Origin: an uncultured Lachnospiraceae bacterium
GTDB lineage: Bacteria; Bacillota; Clostridia; Lachnospirales; Lachnospiraceae
Length of the DNA stretch: 64,000 bases
Direction of reading: 5' to 3'
NCBI GenBank assembly: GCA_947632515.1
Contig: CANRPO010000003.1
Span: 18,065 to 82,064 of the forward strand
Shown here: positions 33,915 through 43,306 of the stretch, one piece after another
Layout of the letters: every line of letters starts with the position of its first letter
Numbering within the stretch: position 1 is the first letter of the stretch
Program-made: the position numbers and the translations under genes
The notes under the pieces: model-generated
Database searches by the model: none
What the model was told of the DNA's origin: nothing
Seen by the model: the letters and a program-made list of their open reading frames with translations, nothing else

Positions 33915-34691
33915 TTATATCTGAGATAACGCCTCGATCGCGTTGTCCTTGATGAGCGGCTCGTAGTGCTCCTCCAGATAGGCCGTGGCGGAGAGAACGG
34001 ATTTCTCGGGCTTGCCGTACTCGGAGATCATATTGCAGATACGGTTGAAATCCGCGGGTGTCTGTTTGGCGGAGCTGATCAGCAGCAGATAGCTGCCGTC
34101 CGTCTCGTCTTTATATAAGGTGCTGGCTCCCCTGTAGCAGGGGGCGGCCATGTGAGAGATCCTGGTCACGTCATGCAGTGTGGCAAAGGAGAATAATCTG
34201 GTTGCCGGCTGCGCGGGAACCGTCTCTTTGACGGGAGTTTTTGGAGCCTGGACCTTCGTGGGGACGGCGTTCGTCTCGGCGGGCGTCTCCGGCAGATCGG
34301 AACCGCTCATCTTGCGGAGCATGTTCAGAACTTCGTCCGCGCCGTCCGAGAAGATCTCCGCGTTATCTTCCGCATCTTCGTCGTAGTCGTCGCCCTCGTG
34401 TACCGACGGCGCGAATTTGGAAAAACGGGTGTCCAGCTCCTCGGGGTCTTCCACTTTGGTGATGATCAGTACGATGCACTCGGAGTTTAAAGGGATCGCC
34501 TCGATCATCAGCGGAATGTCCTCCGCCTCAAAACCGCATTCGTAAGCCGCCTGGCGCATCATGTCGCGGAACAGGGTCTTCGCTTTCTCTGTGCCGTAGG
34601 CAAGTTCGCTGATCTTCAGTTCCCTGTTTGCGAGATCCTCTCTTGTAAGTGTGCAGCGGATCTGCTGCTCGTTTACCTTTTCTATTTTCAT
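33915..34691 (-). CDS. mecA: MecA-family adaptor protein
   Basis: MecA delivers substrates to the ClpCP protease and in Bacillus controls competence. The N-terminal domain (MKIEKVNEQQIRCTLTREDLANRELKISELAYG) and the C-terminal domain (about residues 165-258, with RLFSFATLHDVTRISH) are both recognisable. A variable acidic and proline-rich linker joins them. The ATG at 34691 follows AAGGACGTG and gives 258 residues; a longer in-frame start at 34754 lies in the leader. Its target here is unknown. Confidence 0.9.
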   Translation of the reverse strand: MKIEKVNEQQIRCTLTREDLANRELKISELAYGTEKAKTLFRDMMRQAAYECGFEAEDIPLMIEAIPLNSECIVLIITKVEDPEELDTRFSKFAPSVHEGDDYDEDAEDNAEIFSDGADEVLNMLRKMSGSDLPETPAETNAVPTKVQAPKTPVKETVPAQPATRLFSFATLHDVTRISHMAAPCYRGASTLYKDETDGSYLLLISSAKQTPADFNRICNMISEYGKPEKSVLSATAYLEEHYEPLIKDNAIEALSQI

Positions 34692-34783
34692 GAGATGTTC
34701 ACGTCCTTTTTTGGTTACAATTATTCCATAATTCATGCTCGCAATCACGCGCATTCGGCGTCTCGCGCTACTATTTTACAAGT

Positions 34784-34812
34784 ATCTTATACTTTACGTC
34801 AATTTTAGTCAA
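34784..34812 (-). promoter_or_regulatory. Promoter for mecA
   Basis: On the minus strand TTGACT, a 17-bp spacer and TAAGAT. The -10 is about 93 bp upstream of the mecA ATG. Confidence 0.6.
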
Positions 34813-34859
34813 TAGTGTGCATAAAGTATTTAAAAAAATTTAATTTTTTTAGAAAATTA

Positions 34860-35454
34860 TTGCTTTTTTGTCATATTACGGCTATAATCAAACTGTGAGA
34901 TGTCTCCGATAATCTGCAGCGAAAGGAGGCAGCGTGTGTAAATTTCATAATAACATCTTTTTCTCCGCAATGTCAGTCTTTTTTATAGCGGAGGGAGTCT
35001 TATAGGCGAAGTGCCTGATCGTAGACCATATCTTATTCCCTTCCATATTTCACAATTATAATTCACAAGGAATGAGTAGGTTATACAGTTATTTTTTGCT
35101 TATTTGCATGTCGGAGACGTCTTTACAGCTATTGAGCATCTTACTATATCTTATGCCATTAGTATATCACGAAACTCTTTTTGGCAAACTAAATTTTGGA
35201 TGAAATCGGTTTCACGCGCAAGCTATGAAAAAGCATATGTGTACAGATCACATTTTATACGCAAAATAGAAGGCACGCGGTCTTTCAGTTGGTTCCCGCC
35301 ACAGCGCTGTGCCGCGCGGACCGAGCGGTTCATGAGAGGTAAGGTGCGCCTTTCGGATATTTGGCAGGCGCGTCTGTGACGAAAAATGTCAAAAAGTAAT
35401 GACTGAAAGGAAATAGTTTGTTATAATGGGGACGGTCAGAAAGGAGCTGGATAC
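34860..35454 (+). other. Long non-coding stretch with its own promoter
   Basis: TTGCTT (34860-34865), 17 bp and TATAAT (34883-34888) form a promoter more than 550 bp upstream of the next gene. A tiny frame at 34934-35005 (GTG start, 23 residues) stands behind GAAAGGAGG. CTCCGC/GCGGAG is an inverted pair (34963-34968 and 34988-34993). The longest open frame here (35104-35379) has no ribosome binding site and unusual composition, so I do not call it a gene. The stretch may encode a small RNA or a leader. Confidence 0.4.
35399..35427 (+). promoter_or_regulatory. Promoter for the GH18 protein gene
   Basis: ATGACT (35399-35404), a 17-bp spacer and TATAAT (35422-35427), with TGT before the -10 (extended -10). 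It is 28 bp from the start codon. Confidence 0.6.
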
Positions 35455-37146
35455 ATGAAAAAAATTATTCCGGTGCTAATCGCGATCGTCCTTATTATCG
35501 TGATTGGGGCAGTAGGTTTTGGCGCAAAACTGGTTGAGAAATATTCTTACTCTAAAGAGAGGGCGGATCTGACGGAATATTTTGACATTCAGGGGGAAGA
35601 CGACGTCCCGATCATTCTGCAGGATGATCGGATCGAGGAACACGCGAAACTTTGGGACGGCGTGTGCTATTTTGATTTTGCTACAGTGCATAAATACTTT
35701 AACGATAGATTCTATGAAGATAAGAAGGAAGGTCTGCTGCTCTATGCGCTGCCCGATGCGGTCGTCAGTACTGTGATCGGTTCGCAGACGGTGACAACGG
35801 GCGCGGATGAGAGCGACAGAGATTACGTGATCGCCAGATACGAGGGGGATATGCTCTATGTGGCTGCGGATTTTGTCAGGGAATACGCCAATTTCTCCTA
35901 TGATCTGTACACGGAACCGAATCATATGCAGGTCTATACAGAGTGGAACGAGCGGCAGGTGGCGACCATTAAGAAAGATACGAAAGTGCGTTATCAGGGC
36001 GGGATCAAAAGCGATATTCTGACGGATGTCGCAAAGGGCGACCGGGTGATCGTGCTGGAGGAGATGGAGACGTGGACCAAGGTGAAAACCTCGGACGCCT
36101 TCATCGGTTATGTGGAGAATAAGCGGCTTGAGGAGCAGACCACGGAGAAGCCGACGCCCGTGACCGATTATGTGGAGCCTGAGTATGCGTCCAACACGAG
36201 AGATCATAAGATCAATCTTGCATGGCATGTGGTCGGAGGGGCGTCGGGAAATGCGTCACTGGCGGAGGCGATAGCGCCGACGAAAGGCGTCAACGTCATA
36301 TCGCCTACGTGGTTTTCGCTGAGCGACAACGCGGGCAATTTTACAAGCTTTGCGTCGTCGGATTATGTGGCGGCGGCGCATGATATGGGTCTGGAAGTCT
36401 GGGCGCTGGTGGATAATTTTAACAACGGGGACATCGATACTTATGAAGTTTTGGCCGGGACGAGCACAAGAAACTATCTGATCGACGGCTTGGTGAACGC
36501 GGCGCTGACGTATGATCTGGACGGTATCAACATTGATTTCGAGAACATCAGTCTGGACGCCGGAGAGCCTTTTGTGGAGTTTATCAGGGAACTGTCGATC
36601 CCGTGCAGGGAGCACGGTATTGTTCTGTCGGTGGACAATTATGTGCCGATGGGCTATACAGACCATTATAATAGGGAAGAACAGGGAATCGTGGCGGACT
36701 ATGTCATCATCATGGGCTATGACGAACACTACGCCGGCAGCCCGGAAGCAGGCTCGGTGGCGTCCATCGATTTCGTGGAAAAAGGGATAGCGGACACCGT
36801 GGCGCAGGTGCCTGCCGAGAAGGTGATCAACGCAATTCCTTTTTACACACGGATATGGGAGCTGCAAGGCACACAGCTGAGCAGTCAGGCGGTAGGCATG
36901 GAGCTTGCCGGGCAGTTTATAGCCGATCACGACATCACTACCGCGTGGGATGAGACGGCCTGCCAGAACTACGGCGAGTGCCAGTCCGGAGACAGCTATT
37001 ATCAGGTGTGGCTGGAGGATGCGCAATCCATCGGCGTGAAGCTGAATATCATGCAGAAATACGGTATTGCGGGCGTCGCAGAGTGGAGGCTCGGTTTCGA
37101 GACTGCGGACGTCTGGGATGTGATCGAAGGGTATATGGATCAGTAG
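35455..37146 (+). CDS. Secreted SH3-domain/GH18 glycoside hydrolase
   Basis: A 563-residue protein anchored or secreted through one N-terminal hydrophobic segment (residues 3-23). After a Cu-amine-oxidase-like region, an SH3b domain (about residues 165-225, VATIKKDTKVRYQGG) is followed by a family 18 glycosidase domain (about 245-560). The catalytic motif is DGINIDFE (Asp356 to Glu363, acid Glu363). This architecture is common in Clostridia for enzymes acting on peptidoglycan or spore cortex. GAAAGGAGC precedes the ATG. A cell-wall amidase follows 130 bp later. Confidence 0.9.
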   Translation: MKKIIPVLIAIVLIIVIGAVGFGAKLVEKYSYSKERADLTEYFDIQGEDDVPIILQDDRIEEHAKLWDGVCYFDFATVHKYFNDRFYEDKKEGLLLYALPDAVVSTVIGSQTVTTGADESDRDYVIARYEGDMLYVAADFVREYANFSYDLYTEPNHMQVYTEWNERQVATIKKDTKVRYQGGIKSDILTDVAKGDRVIVLEEMETWTKVKTSDAFIGYVENKRLEEQTTEKPTPVTDYVEPEYASNTRDHKINLAWHVVGGASGNASLAEAIAPTKGVNVISPTWFSLSDNAGNFTSFASSDYVAAAHDMGLEVWALVDNFNNGDIDTYEVLAGTSTRNYLIDGLVNAALTYDLDGINIDFENISLDAGEPFVEFIRELSIPCREHGIVLSVDNYVPMGYTDHYNREEQGIVADYVIIMGYDEHYAGSPEAGSVASIDFVEKGIADTVAQVPAEKVINAIPFYTRIWELQGTQLSSQAVGMELAGQFIADHDITTAWDETACQNYGECQSGDSYYQVWLEDAQSIGVKLNIMQKYGIAGVAEWRLGFETADVWDVIEGYMDQ

Positions 37147-37276
37147 AAGGGGCGCGGAAACGCGGATCCGCGTCTGCAAAGGGCGGCGGAAGTTTCGAGA
37201 ATGTGCGGCGGTCACAGCATTTTTCCGGGAATTTCTTCATATGCATTACTAAAGGCGGGAATTTTAGGGACGGGAT

Positions 37277-38008
37277 ATGAAGAAGGATAAGCGGGAAGAT
37301 CGCGAGGCGCTTGTCAGGACTGCGCTGCTCTTGCTGATGCTTGTGGCAGTCTGTTTCATCGTGCGCGGCGGCAGAAGACTGATGATGGCGGTATCTTCAG
37401 ACGGAGTGGAGACGTCGAGGGAGAATCCCTGCGTGGTGATCGATGCCGGACACGGGGGCAAGGATCCCGGCAAAGTGGGAGTGGACGGCAGTCTGGAGAA
37501 GGACATCAATCTGCAGATCGCTCTCAAACTACAGAAATTTTTGCAAATGCAGGACGTGGATGTTATACTGACGAGAGATTCTGACATGGGCTTGTACGAT
37601 GAGAATGCCTCCAACAAGAAAGTGCAGGATATGAAGAATCGTGTGGCGCTCATCGAGGAGCAGCAGCCGGATCTGGTGGTGAGCATCCACCAGAACAGCT
37701 ACCACGAGGAATATGTGCACGGCGCGCAGGTTTTTTACTATGCGACCAGCGCTAAGAGCAAGGAACTCGCAGAGCGTATTCAGCAGACCCTTGCGTTGCA
37801 GCTTGATGAAGATAACGCCCGGCAGGCGAAGGCAAACGACAGCTACTATCTGCTGCGGAAAACATCTGTGCCGATCGTGATCGTGGAGTGCGGTTTTTTG
37901 TCAAATTACGAGGAGGCGCAGAAATTGGCGTCGGACTCCTACCAAGAGAAAGCCGCGTGGGCGATCCATCTGGCGATCATGCAGTGGCTGAATACCGGCC
38001 GGGAATAG
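37277..38008 (+). CDS. cwlD: N-acetylmuramoyl-L-alanine amidase, CwlD-like
   Basis: A zinc amidase of the Amidase_3 family that cuts the bond between MurNAc and L-alanine. The N-terminal hydrophobic anchor (about residues 15-30) is followed by the catalytic domain with IDAGHGGKDPGKVG (zinc histidine), SIHQNSYH and VIVECGFLSNYEEA. At 243 residues with no binding domain it matches CwlD, which makes muramic-delta-lactam in spore cortex. The name is inferred from size and architecture. Confidence 0.85.
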   Translation: MKKDKREDREALVRTALLLLMLVAVCFIVRGGRRLMMAVSSDGVETSRENPCVVIDAGHGGKDPGKVGVDGSLEKDINLQIALKLQKFLQMQDVDVILTRDSDMGLYDENASNKKVQDMKNRVALIEEQQPDLVVSIHQNSYHEEYVHGAQVFYYATSAKSKELAERIQQTLALQLDEDNARQAKANDSYYLLRKTSVPIVIVECGFLSNYEEAQKLASDSYQEKAAWAIHLAIMQWLNTGRE

Positions 38009-38022
38009 AGAAAGGTACGGAA

Positions 38023-39075
38023 GTGGAAACAAAACTGCTCCGCATAGATGAAAAAAATATTGACGAGTCTCTTGTGCGGGAGGCGGGAGACGTGATCAGG
38101 GCAGGCGGACTTGTGGCCTTCCCCACGGAGACGGTGTACGGTCTCGGAGGGGACGCCCTGAATGCGCGGTCGTCTGAGAAGATCTACCGGGCCAAGGGCA
38201 GACCCTCGGACAATCCGCTGATCGTGCATATCGCGGATATGGAGGCACTGCCGGCGATTGTGCGGGAGATACCGGAGAGTGCGGCCAGACTGGCGGAATG
38301 TTTCTGGCCGGGGCCGCTCACCATGATTCTGTACAAATCCGACATCGTTCCCCGGGAGACGACAGGAGGGCTCGACACAGTGGCAGTGCGCATGCCCGTC
38401 CACCCTGTCGCGAGGGAGCTTATACGGGCGGCGGGCGGCTACGTGGCGGCGCCCAGCGCGAATCGTTCGGGCAGGCCCAGCCCTACGTTGGCCAAGTATG
38501 TCATAGAGGATCTGGACGGAAGGATCGACCTGATCGTGGACGGCGGCGACGTGGAGATCGGATTGGAATCTACGATCGTCGATCTGACGGCGGCACGGCC
38601 CGTCATTCTCCGGCCGGGGTATATCACGAGGCGGATGTTGGAGGAAGTGTTGGGCGATGTGGCGGAAGACAGTACGATGATGCGGGACGATTCCGGACAG
38701 GCTCCCAAGGCGCCGGGTATGAAATACAGGCATTACGCGCCCAGAGGAGAACTGACGATTGTGGACGGGACGGAAGAAAGTGTGATAGAATATATCAACA
38801 GCCGCATTGCGCTCCACCGCAGTGAAAATAAAAAAACGGGCGTTATAGGAACTGACGCGAGTGTGGCGAGGTATCATGCCGACGTGTGCAGGAGCGCGGG
38901 CGACAGGCGTGATGAGGACACGATCGCGCGGGAACTGTATCGTATCCTGCGTGAGTTCGACGATGAGAATGTGGAAGTGATCTACGCGGAATCGTTTGAC
39001 ACTGACGGCATCGGACAGGCCATCATGAACAGGCTGTTAAAAGCGGCGGGACACAGAGTGATTCATATAGGATAG
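38023..39075 (+). CDS. ywlC: Threonylcarbamoyl-AMP synthase (Sua5/YwlC)
   Basis: Makes threonylcarbamoyl-AMP for the t6A modification of tRNAs that read ANN codons. The YrdC domain (residues about 1-200) has FPTETVYGLGGDAL, KGRPSDNPLIVHI and APSANRSGRPSPT; the C-terminal Sua5 domain follows. It starts with GTG 38023 behind GAGAAAGG, directly after the amidase stop. Upstream in-frame starts would lie inside cwlD. The 350 residues match YwlC. RpiB follows, as in the ywl region of B. subtilis. Confidence 0.93.
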   Translation: METKLLRIDEKNIDESLVREAGDVIRAGGLVAFPTETVYGLGGDALNARSSEKIYRAKGRPSDNPLIVHIADMEALPAIVREIPESAARLAECFWPGPLTMILYKSDIVPRETTGGLDTVAVRMPVHPVARELIRAAGGYVAAPSANRSGRPSPTLAKYVIEDLDGRIDLIVDGGDVEIGLESTIVDLTAARPVILRPGYITRRMLEEVLGDVAEDSTMMRDDSGQAPKAPGMKYRHYAPRGELTIVDGTEESVIEYINSRIALHRSENKKTGVIGTDASVARYHADVCRSAGDRRDEDTIARELYRILREFDDENVEVIYAESFDTDGIGQAIMNRLLKAAGHRVIHIG

Positions 39076-39094
39076 AAAGAATGGAGGGAAAGCA

Positions 39095-39523
39095 ATGATA
39101 GCGATTGGAAGCGACCATGGAGGATTTGATCTGAAGGAGGCGGTTATCGCCCATTTGAAGGAACAGGGGATCGAATACAAAGATTACGGATGTTATGATA
39201 AAAAATCCTGCGATTACCCGATTTACGGAAAGGCAGTCGCAGAGGCGGTGGCAAAGGGAGAGTGCGAGAAGGGAATCGTCATCTGCACGACGGGGATCGG
39301 CATCTCCATCACGGCGAACAAGGTGAAGGGGATCCGCTGCGCGCTGTGCGCGGACACGCTGTCGGCGAAAATGACAAGACTGCACAATGACGCGAACGTG
39401 CTGGCCATGGGAGGCGGGATCGTGGGACCGAATCTCGGGATCAGCATTGTGGACGCTTTTTTGAATACGGAGTTTTCCGCAGAGGAAAAGCATCAGAGAA
39501 GAGTGGGAATGATCGACCGGTAA
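39095..39523 (+). CDS. rpiB: Ribose-5-phosphate isomerase B
   Basis: Interconverts ribose-5-phosphate and ribulose-5-phosphate. The 142 residues begin MIAIGSDHGGFDLKE and contain the active-site loop CTTGIGISITANKV and the motif RLHNDANVLAMGGG. The catalytic cysteine is in CTTGIG; CGTGIG is the more usual form. GGAGGGAAAG precedes the ATG. It lies 19 bp after ywlC in one transcript. A role with a related sugar phosphate cannot be excluded. Confidence 0.93.
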   Translation: MIAIGSDHGGFDLKEAVIAHLKEQGIEYKDYGCYDKKSCDYPIYGKAVAEAVAKGECEKGIVICTTGIGISITANKVKGIRCALCADTLSAKMTRLHNDANVLAMGGGIVGPNLGISIVDAFLNTEFSAEEKHQRRVGMIDR

Positions 39524-39547
39524 TATACGCAGGTACGGAGGATGTCT

Positions 39548-40747
39548 ATGAGGGGCAGGCGAAAAGCGGCCGCTGCGATGGCGACGGTTCTGTTGCTTGG
39601 GTTTACGACCGTCACTGCACAGGCGACGGAGGAGACGCGCCGACAGCTGGAGCAGGCTGAACAGGGCAAGAAGGATACGGAATCTGCGCTTGAAGGCACC
39701 AGAGAGGATCTGGACACCCTGAACGAGCAGAAAGATTCCCTGGAAGGTGCGCTGACAACTTTAAATACGGAGCTATCCCAGGTGAGCAACAACCTGAGCG
39801 ATCTGGAGGATAAGATCCATACAAAAGAGTCTGAGATCGAGACCATGAATGCCAATATCGCGCAGGTGCAGAGTGAGCTGGACGAGGCGATCCGACTCAA
39901 GGATGAGCAGTACGCGACGATGAAGAAACAGATTCGGTTCATGTACGAGAGAAGCGATTATCTGTACTTGGAACTGTTTTTCTCAGCGGGTAGTTTTTCC
40001 GACTTTCTAAATAAGAATAACTACATCGAGCAGTTATCCTCCTATCAGCAGAAAGTGCTGCAGGACTACAAGGACGCGCAGGCGAAGATGGAGGAGAAAG
40101 AGGCGCAGCTGCAGTACGATAAGGCGCAGCTGGAGACGGACAAGAAGGAGCTGGACGAATACAAGGTGCAGGTGGTGGCAGAGCAGAACCGCGTGTCGGG
40201 GCTGGTCAGTCAGACGTCCCAGTCCATCAGCGCCACCGCAGGCCAGATCTCGGCTGCGGAAGAACAGGCGCTCGCCTACGAGCAGCAGATCAAAGAGCAG
40301 GAGGAGAATATTTCATTCCTGAAGGCGAAACTGGCGGAGGAGATCCGCATGGCGGAGTTGGCGGCTCAGTCGAGCTGGAGAGATATTTCCGAGGTCTCCT
40401 TTGCAGAGGGCGACAGATACCTGTTGGCAAATTTGATCTACTGTGAGGCGGGCGGCGAGCCTTATGTGGGTCAGGTGGCAGTCGGCTCTGTGGTCATGAA
40501 CAGAGTGCTCAGCTCGGTATATCCGGATACGGTAACGGGCGTTATATATCAGTCGGGACAGTTCTCGCCCGTGGCCAGCGGCAGACTCGCTCTTGCGCTG
40601 GCGGAAGGCCGGGCTACGGCAAGCTGTTATCAGGCCGCGGATGAAGTTATGGGCGGCACCACAAACGTGGGCAACTGCGTATATTTCCGAACGCCGATAG
40701 ACGGCGTGACGCCCAAGTATACCATCGGCGGGCATATTTTCTATTAA
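39548..40747 (+). CDS. Secreted coiled-coil/SleB-type cell wall hydrolase
   Basis: A 399-residue exported protein. The signal peptide (MRGRRKAAAAMATVLLLGFT, cleavage near TAQA-TEE) is followed by a long coiled coil (about residues 30-270), as in PcsB/CwlO-type proteins. The C-terminal SleB/CwlJ domain (Hydrolase_2) has YCEAGGEPYVGQVAVG and NCVYFRTP. ACGGAGG (39535-39541) abuts an ATG at 39542 but is correctly spaced for the ATG at 39548. The likely role is peptidoglycan cleavage in division or germination. Confidence 0.9.
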   Translation: MRGRRKAAAAMATVLLLGFTTVTAQATEETRRQLEQAEQGKKDTESALEGTREDLDTLNEQKDSLEGALTTLNTELSQVSNNLSDLEDKIHTKESEIETMNANIAQVQSELDEAIRLKDEQYATMKKQIRFMYERSDYLYLELFFSAGSFSDFLNKNNYIEQLSSYQQKVLQDYKDAQAKMEEKEAQLQYDKAQLETDKKELDEYKVQVVAEQNRVSGLVSQTSQSISATAGQISAAEEQALAYEQQIKEQEENISFLKAKLAEEIRMAELAAQSSWRDISEVSFAEGDRYLLANLIYCEAGGEPYVGQVAVGSVVMNRVLSSVYPDTVTGVIYQSGQFSPVASGRLALALAEGRATASCYQAADEVMGGTTNVGNCVYFRTPIDGVTPKYTIGGHIFY

Positions 40748-40772
40748 ATAATATCTGTGATTAAATTAAAAT

Positions 40773-40801
40773 AAGGCGGCCGCATGGGATGCGGTCGCCT
40801 T
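40773..40801. terminator. Hairpin between convergent genes
   Basis: AAGGCGGCCGCAT pairs with ATGCGGTCGCCTT, with one mismatch and a GGG loop. It lies between the cell-wall hydrolase and the convergent DUF402 gene. Confidence 0.7.
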
Positions 40802-40817
40802 GTCTGTCTGTGGGCTG

Positions 40818-41306
40818 TCAATGATCTGCCGCGATGACCTGTTCGATCGGAGACTGCAGATTGCCAAATTCTCCCGCGTAAATAATCTCCAACAGGCTGT
40901 TCAGATTCCATAGGGAAGTTTTCAGCGTCTCTTCGGAGATCAGCTTATCGTTCAGGGCGGTGACAAGCTCGTCGATGTCCACCACCTTTACGAAACCGTC
41001 CGGGTAGACGATCACGTCCGCCAGCAGATCGGTCACTATGTAGGCGTCTGTGTCCGCTTGGTGCTCGTAAGACACAATATCGCAGTACCAGTAGAGCAGG
41101 GAGCCGTCCTCGCGGTAGAATTTGCTGACCTTGCATCCCCTTTTCAGATAGTAGCAGGAATATCCATGATGCAGATCTCTGCGCGGCTTTATGGTGTGCC
41201 AGCCGGTGATGATCTTGTCATCGTCCCGCGCCAGAATACGGTCGTCTTTCAGCAGAATGCATTCTTCAGGGATCAGTCTTTTGCGGTAAAGGATCGGATC
41301 TGCCAT
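40818..41306 (-). CDS. DUF402 protein, possible nucleoside phosphatase
   Basis: A 162-residue protein of the DUF402 family, which includes nucleoside tri/diphosphatases (Ntdp) and FomD. The conserved core is KRGCKVSKFYREDGSLLYWYCDIVSYE, followed by DLLADVIVYPDGFVKVVDIDEL, with acidic residues that bind metal in the family. GGAGG precedes the ATG. It stands alone on the minus strand. The enzymatic role is inferred from the family only. Confidence 0.85.
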   Translation of the reverse strand: MADPILYRKRLIPEECILLKDDRILARDDDKIITGWHTIKPRRDLHHGYSCYYLKRGCKVSKFYREDGSLLYWYCDIVSYEHQADTDAYIVTDLLADVIVYPDGFVKVVDIDELVTALNDKLISEETLKTSLWNLNSLLEIIYAGEFGNLQSPIEQVIAADH

Positions 41307-41429
41307 AGTACCTCCTGTGAATCATGCCATAGAGATATTCTTATACGATACGTTACACTGACAATAGTGAAAAGTCAATGTAAAATCTGTAGAAACATTC
41401 TGTTTTTTATCTATTTTTCACAATAATGC

Positions 41430-41458
41430 TGGACATAAGTACCGGAAATGGTTATAAT
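41430..41458 (+). promoter_or_regulatory. Promoter of the ATP synthase operon
   Basis: TGGACA (41430-41435), a 17-bp spacer and a perfect TATAAT (41453-41458), about 80 bp upstream of the first gene. Confidence 0.8.
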
Positions 41459-41536
41459 TTTATTCGTAGGCTGTCTGTGCCGCGGTCGATCCGTTACAGA
41501 AAAGGCGCAGGCGATTGTTGTGAGAAGGGGAAATCG

Positions 41537-41824
41537 GTGAGGTACAACAAGGAAGTATACCATGCGCTTATGATGATAAGCCAGTTCGGTATCAACATGC
41601 TCGTTCCCATTTTCATTTGTTCTTTTGCCGGAATGTTCCTAGATCGGAAATTCGGCACTTCTTATTGGACAGTAGCGCTGTTTTTTGTCGGTGCACTGGC
41701 GGGTTTTACCAACGTATTCAGATTTGCAAAAAAAATATACGATACTCCTGCGGCGACACGCAGGCGCGGCGCGAAGAGACAGAGCGATAAGAGAGAAAAG
41801 AGTGCGTATGAAGAAGAAAATTGA
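41537..41824 (+). CDS. atpZ: AtpZ-like small membrane protein
   Basis: A 95-residue protein with two hydrophobic helices, of the AtpZ/AtpI type found first in ATP synthase operons. The pattern MISQFGINMLVPIFICSFAGMFLDRKFG and FVGALAGFTNVFRFAKKI is typical. It starts with GTG 41537 behind AGAAGGGG. It probably helps c-ring assembly or ion supply. Its end overlaps the next gene by 17 bp. Confidence 0.75.
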   Translation: MRYNKEVYHALMMISQFGINMLVPIFICSFAGMFLDRKFGTSYWTVALFFVGALAGFTNVFRFAKKIYDTPAATRRRGAKRQSDKREKSAYEEEN

Positions 41825-42197
41825 TCCGACTTTGTTTGATTTGTGCTTAGGAATTTTTTTATACGGTATCGTGTTTCAGATCGCGCTTTTGTGTTTCTCA
41901 AGAAAGCCGGCCTACAGCCTCGGCCTTTGGATTGGCGTTTTGCTTGCGGCGGCGGGCGCGGTACATATGTGGTGGTCGATAGATAAGGGGATGGATCAGG
42001 CGGCGAAACAGGCGGCGAAGACGGTCGGCACGAACAACCTTCTCAGGTATCTGGTGCTGGTGATCGTCATGTTCGTGCTGATCTATACGGATTTTGCCAA
42101 TCCGATCTTTATGTTTTGCGGGTATATGGGTATGAAAGTATCTGCATACCTGAATCCATGGCTGTGCAAGATTCGCTCCAAGGTAATAAAAATATAG
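41808..42197 (+). CDS. atpI: ATP synthase subunit I (AtpI-like)
   Basis: A 129-residue protein with four hydrophobic segments, matching the AtpI family that assists c-ring assembly. It starts at ATG 41808 inside the end of atpZ, which implies coupling. Sequence is poorly conserved in this family, so position before atpB is the main support. Confidence 0.75.
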   Translation: MKKKIDPTLFDLCLGIFLYGIVFQIALLCFSRKPAYSLGLWIGVLLAAAGAVHMWWSIDKGMDQAAKQAAKTVGTNNLLRYLVLVIVMFVLIYTDFANPIFMFCGYMGMKVSAYLNPWLCKIRSKVIKI

Positions 42198-42216
42198 GAA
42201 AAGAGGAGGTGATAGC

Positions 42217-42939
42217 ATGGGACAAGGTGTTCTTCTGACGGCAGGCGCCGATATTGACTTTATGGTCCACGGGGTTTTCTCTTATGAGCTGTTTGGACAG
42301 ACGATCTGGATCACGACCACCCATGTGTGCGTGCTGATCGTCATGCTCGTGATCGTCGGTTTCTGTATTGCGGCAAACCGTGCTGTCAGGCATGCGACGG
42401 ATGTCCCGGGCACGTTCCAGAATATCGCGGAGCTTGTTGTGGAGATGTTGGATAATATGATCGGCGGGGTGATGGGTAAGTTCAGCCCCAGGTTCCGCAA
42501 TTACATCGGAACGATTTTTATCTTCATCCTGCTCAGCAATATATCGGGACTATTCGGCCTGCGGCCGCCGACGGCGGATTACGGCGTGACGCTGGCGCTG
42601 GGTCTGATGACGTTTACGCTGATCCATTTCAACAAGTTCAAGCACAAGAAGGTAAGGGGCGTCGTCGCGGAATTGTGCGATCCATGGCCCTTCTGGGCGC
42701 CGATCAACATTATCGGCTGGGTGGCGGTTCCGGTTTCGCTGTCGCTGCGTCTGTTCGCGAACGTTCTGTCGGGAACCGTCATGATGGCGCTTATCTACGG
42801 CCTGCTCGCCAAGATCGCGATCGTCTGGCCTGCGGCGTTACATGTGTATTTCGACTTATTCTCCGGGGCGATCCAGACCTATGTATTCTGTATGCTGACT
42901 ATGACATACATTACGGATGCCTGCACAACGGAGGAGTAA
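42217..42939 (+). CDS. atpB: ATP synthase subunit a
   Basis: The membrane stator subunit that forms the ion path beside the c-ring. The 240 residues have five to six helices. The essential arginine is in VSLSLRLFANVLSGTVMM, and the late motif is FDLFSGAIQTYVFCMLTMTYI. A strong AAGAGGAGGTGAT precedes the ATG. The operon order is atpZ-I-B-E-F-H-A-G-D-C. Confidence 0.96.
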   Translation: MGQGVLLTAGADIDFMVHGVFSYELFGQTIWITTTHVCVLIVMLVIVGFCIAANRAVRHATDVPGTFQNIAELVVEMLDNMIGGVMGKFSPRFRNYIGTIFIFILLSNISGLFGLRPPTADYGVTLALGLMTFTLIHFNKFKHKKVRGVVAELCDPWPFWAPINIIGWVAVPVSLSLRLFANVLSGTVMMALIYGLLAKIAIVWPAALHVYFDLFSGAIQTYVFCMLTMTYITDACTTEE

Positions 42940-42988
42940 GCGCAGTTTAACAACGGCAAAACACCATTTTTAAATTTTATAAGACTAA

Positions 42989-43261
<273 letters not shown>

Positions 43262-43306
43262 GGCGCAGCCCCGGGAGGGTAAGATTGAGGAAAGGAGGAT
43301 GAGAGC

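Noticed and set aside
35104..35379. A 91-codon frame in the gene-free stretch
   Set aside because: No ribosome binding site, aromatic and basic composition without motifs, and no match to a family I know.
35270..35390. T-box or other known riboswitch upstream of the GH18 gene
   Set aside because: The GC-rich stretch contains CGCGGACCGAGCGG but lacks the T-box sequence TGGNACCGCG, and its neighbour is not a T-box-type gene.
37160..37173. ACGCGGATCCGCGT palindrome as a terminator after the GH18 gene
   Set aside because: It has no loop and no following T run. It could be a chance palindrome.
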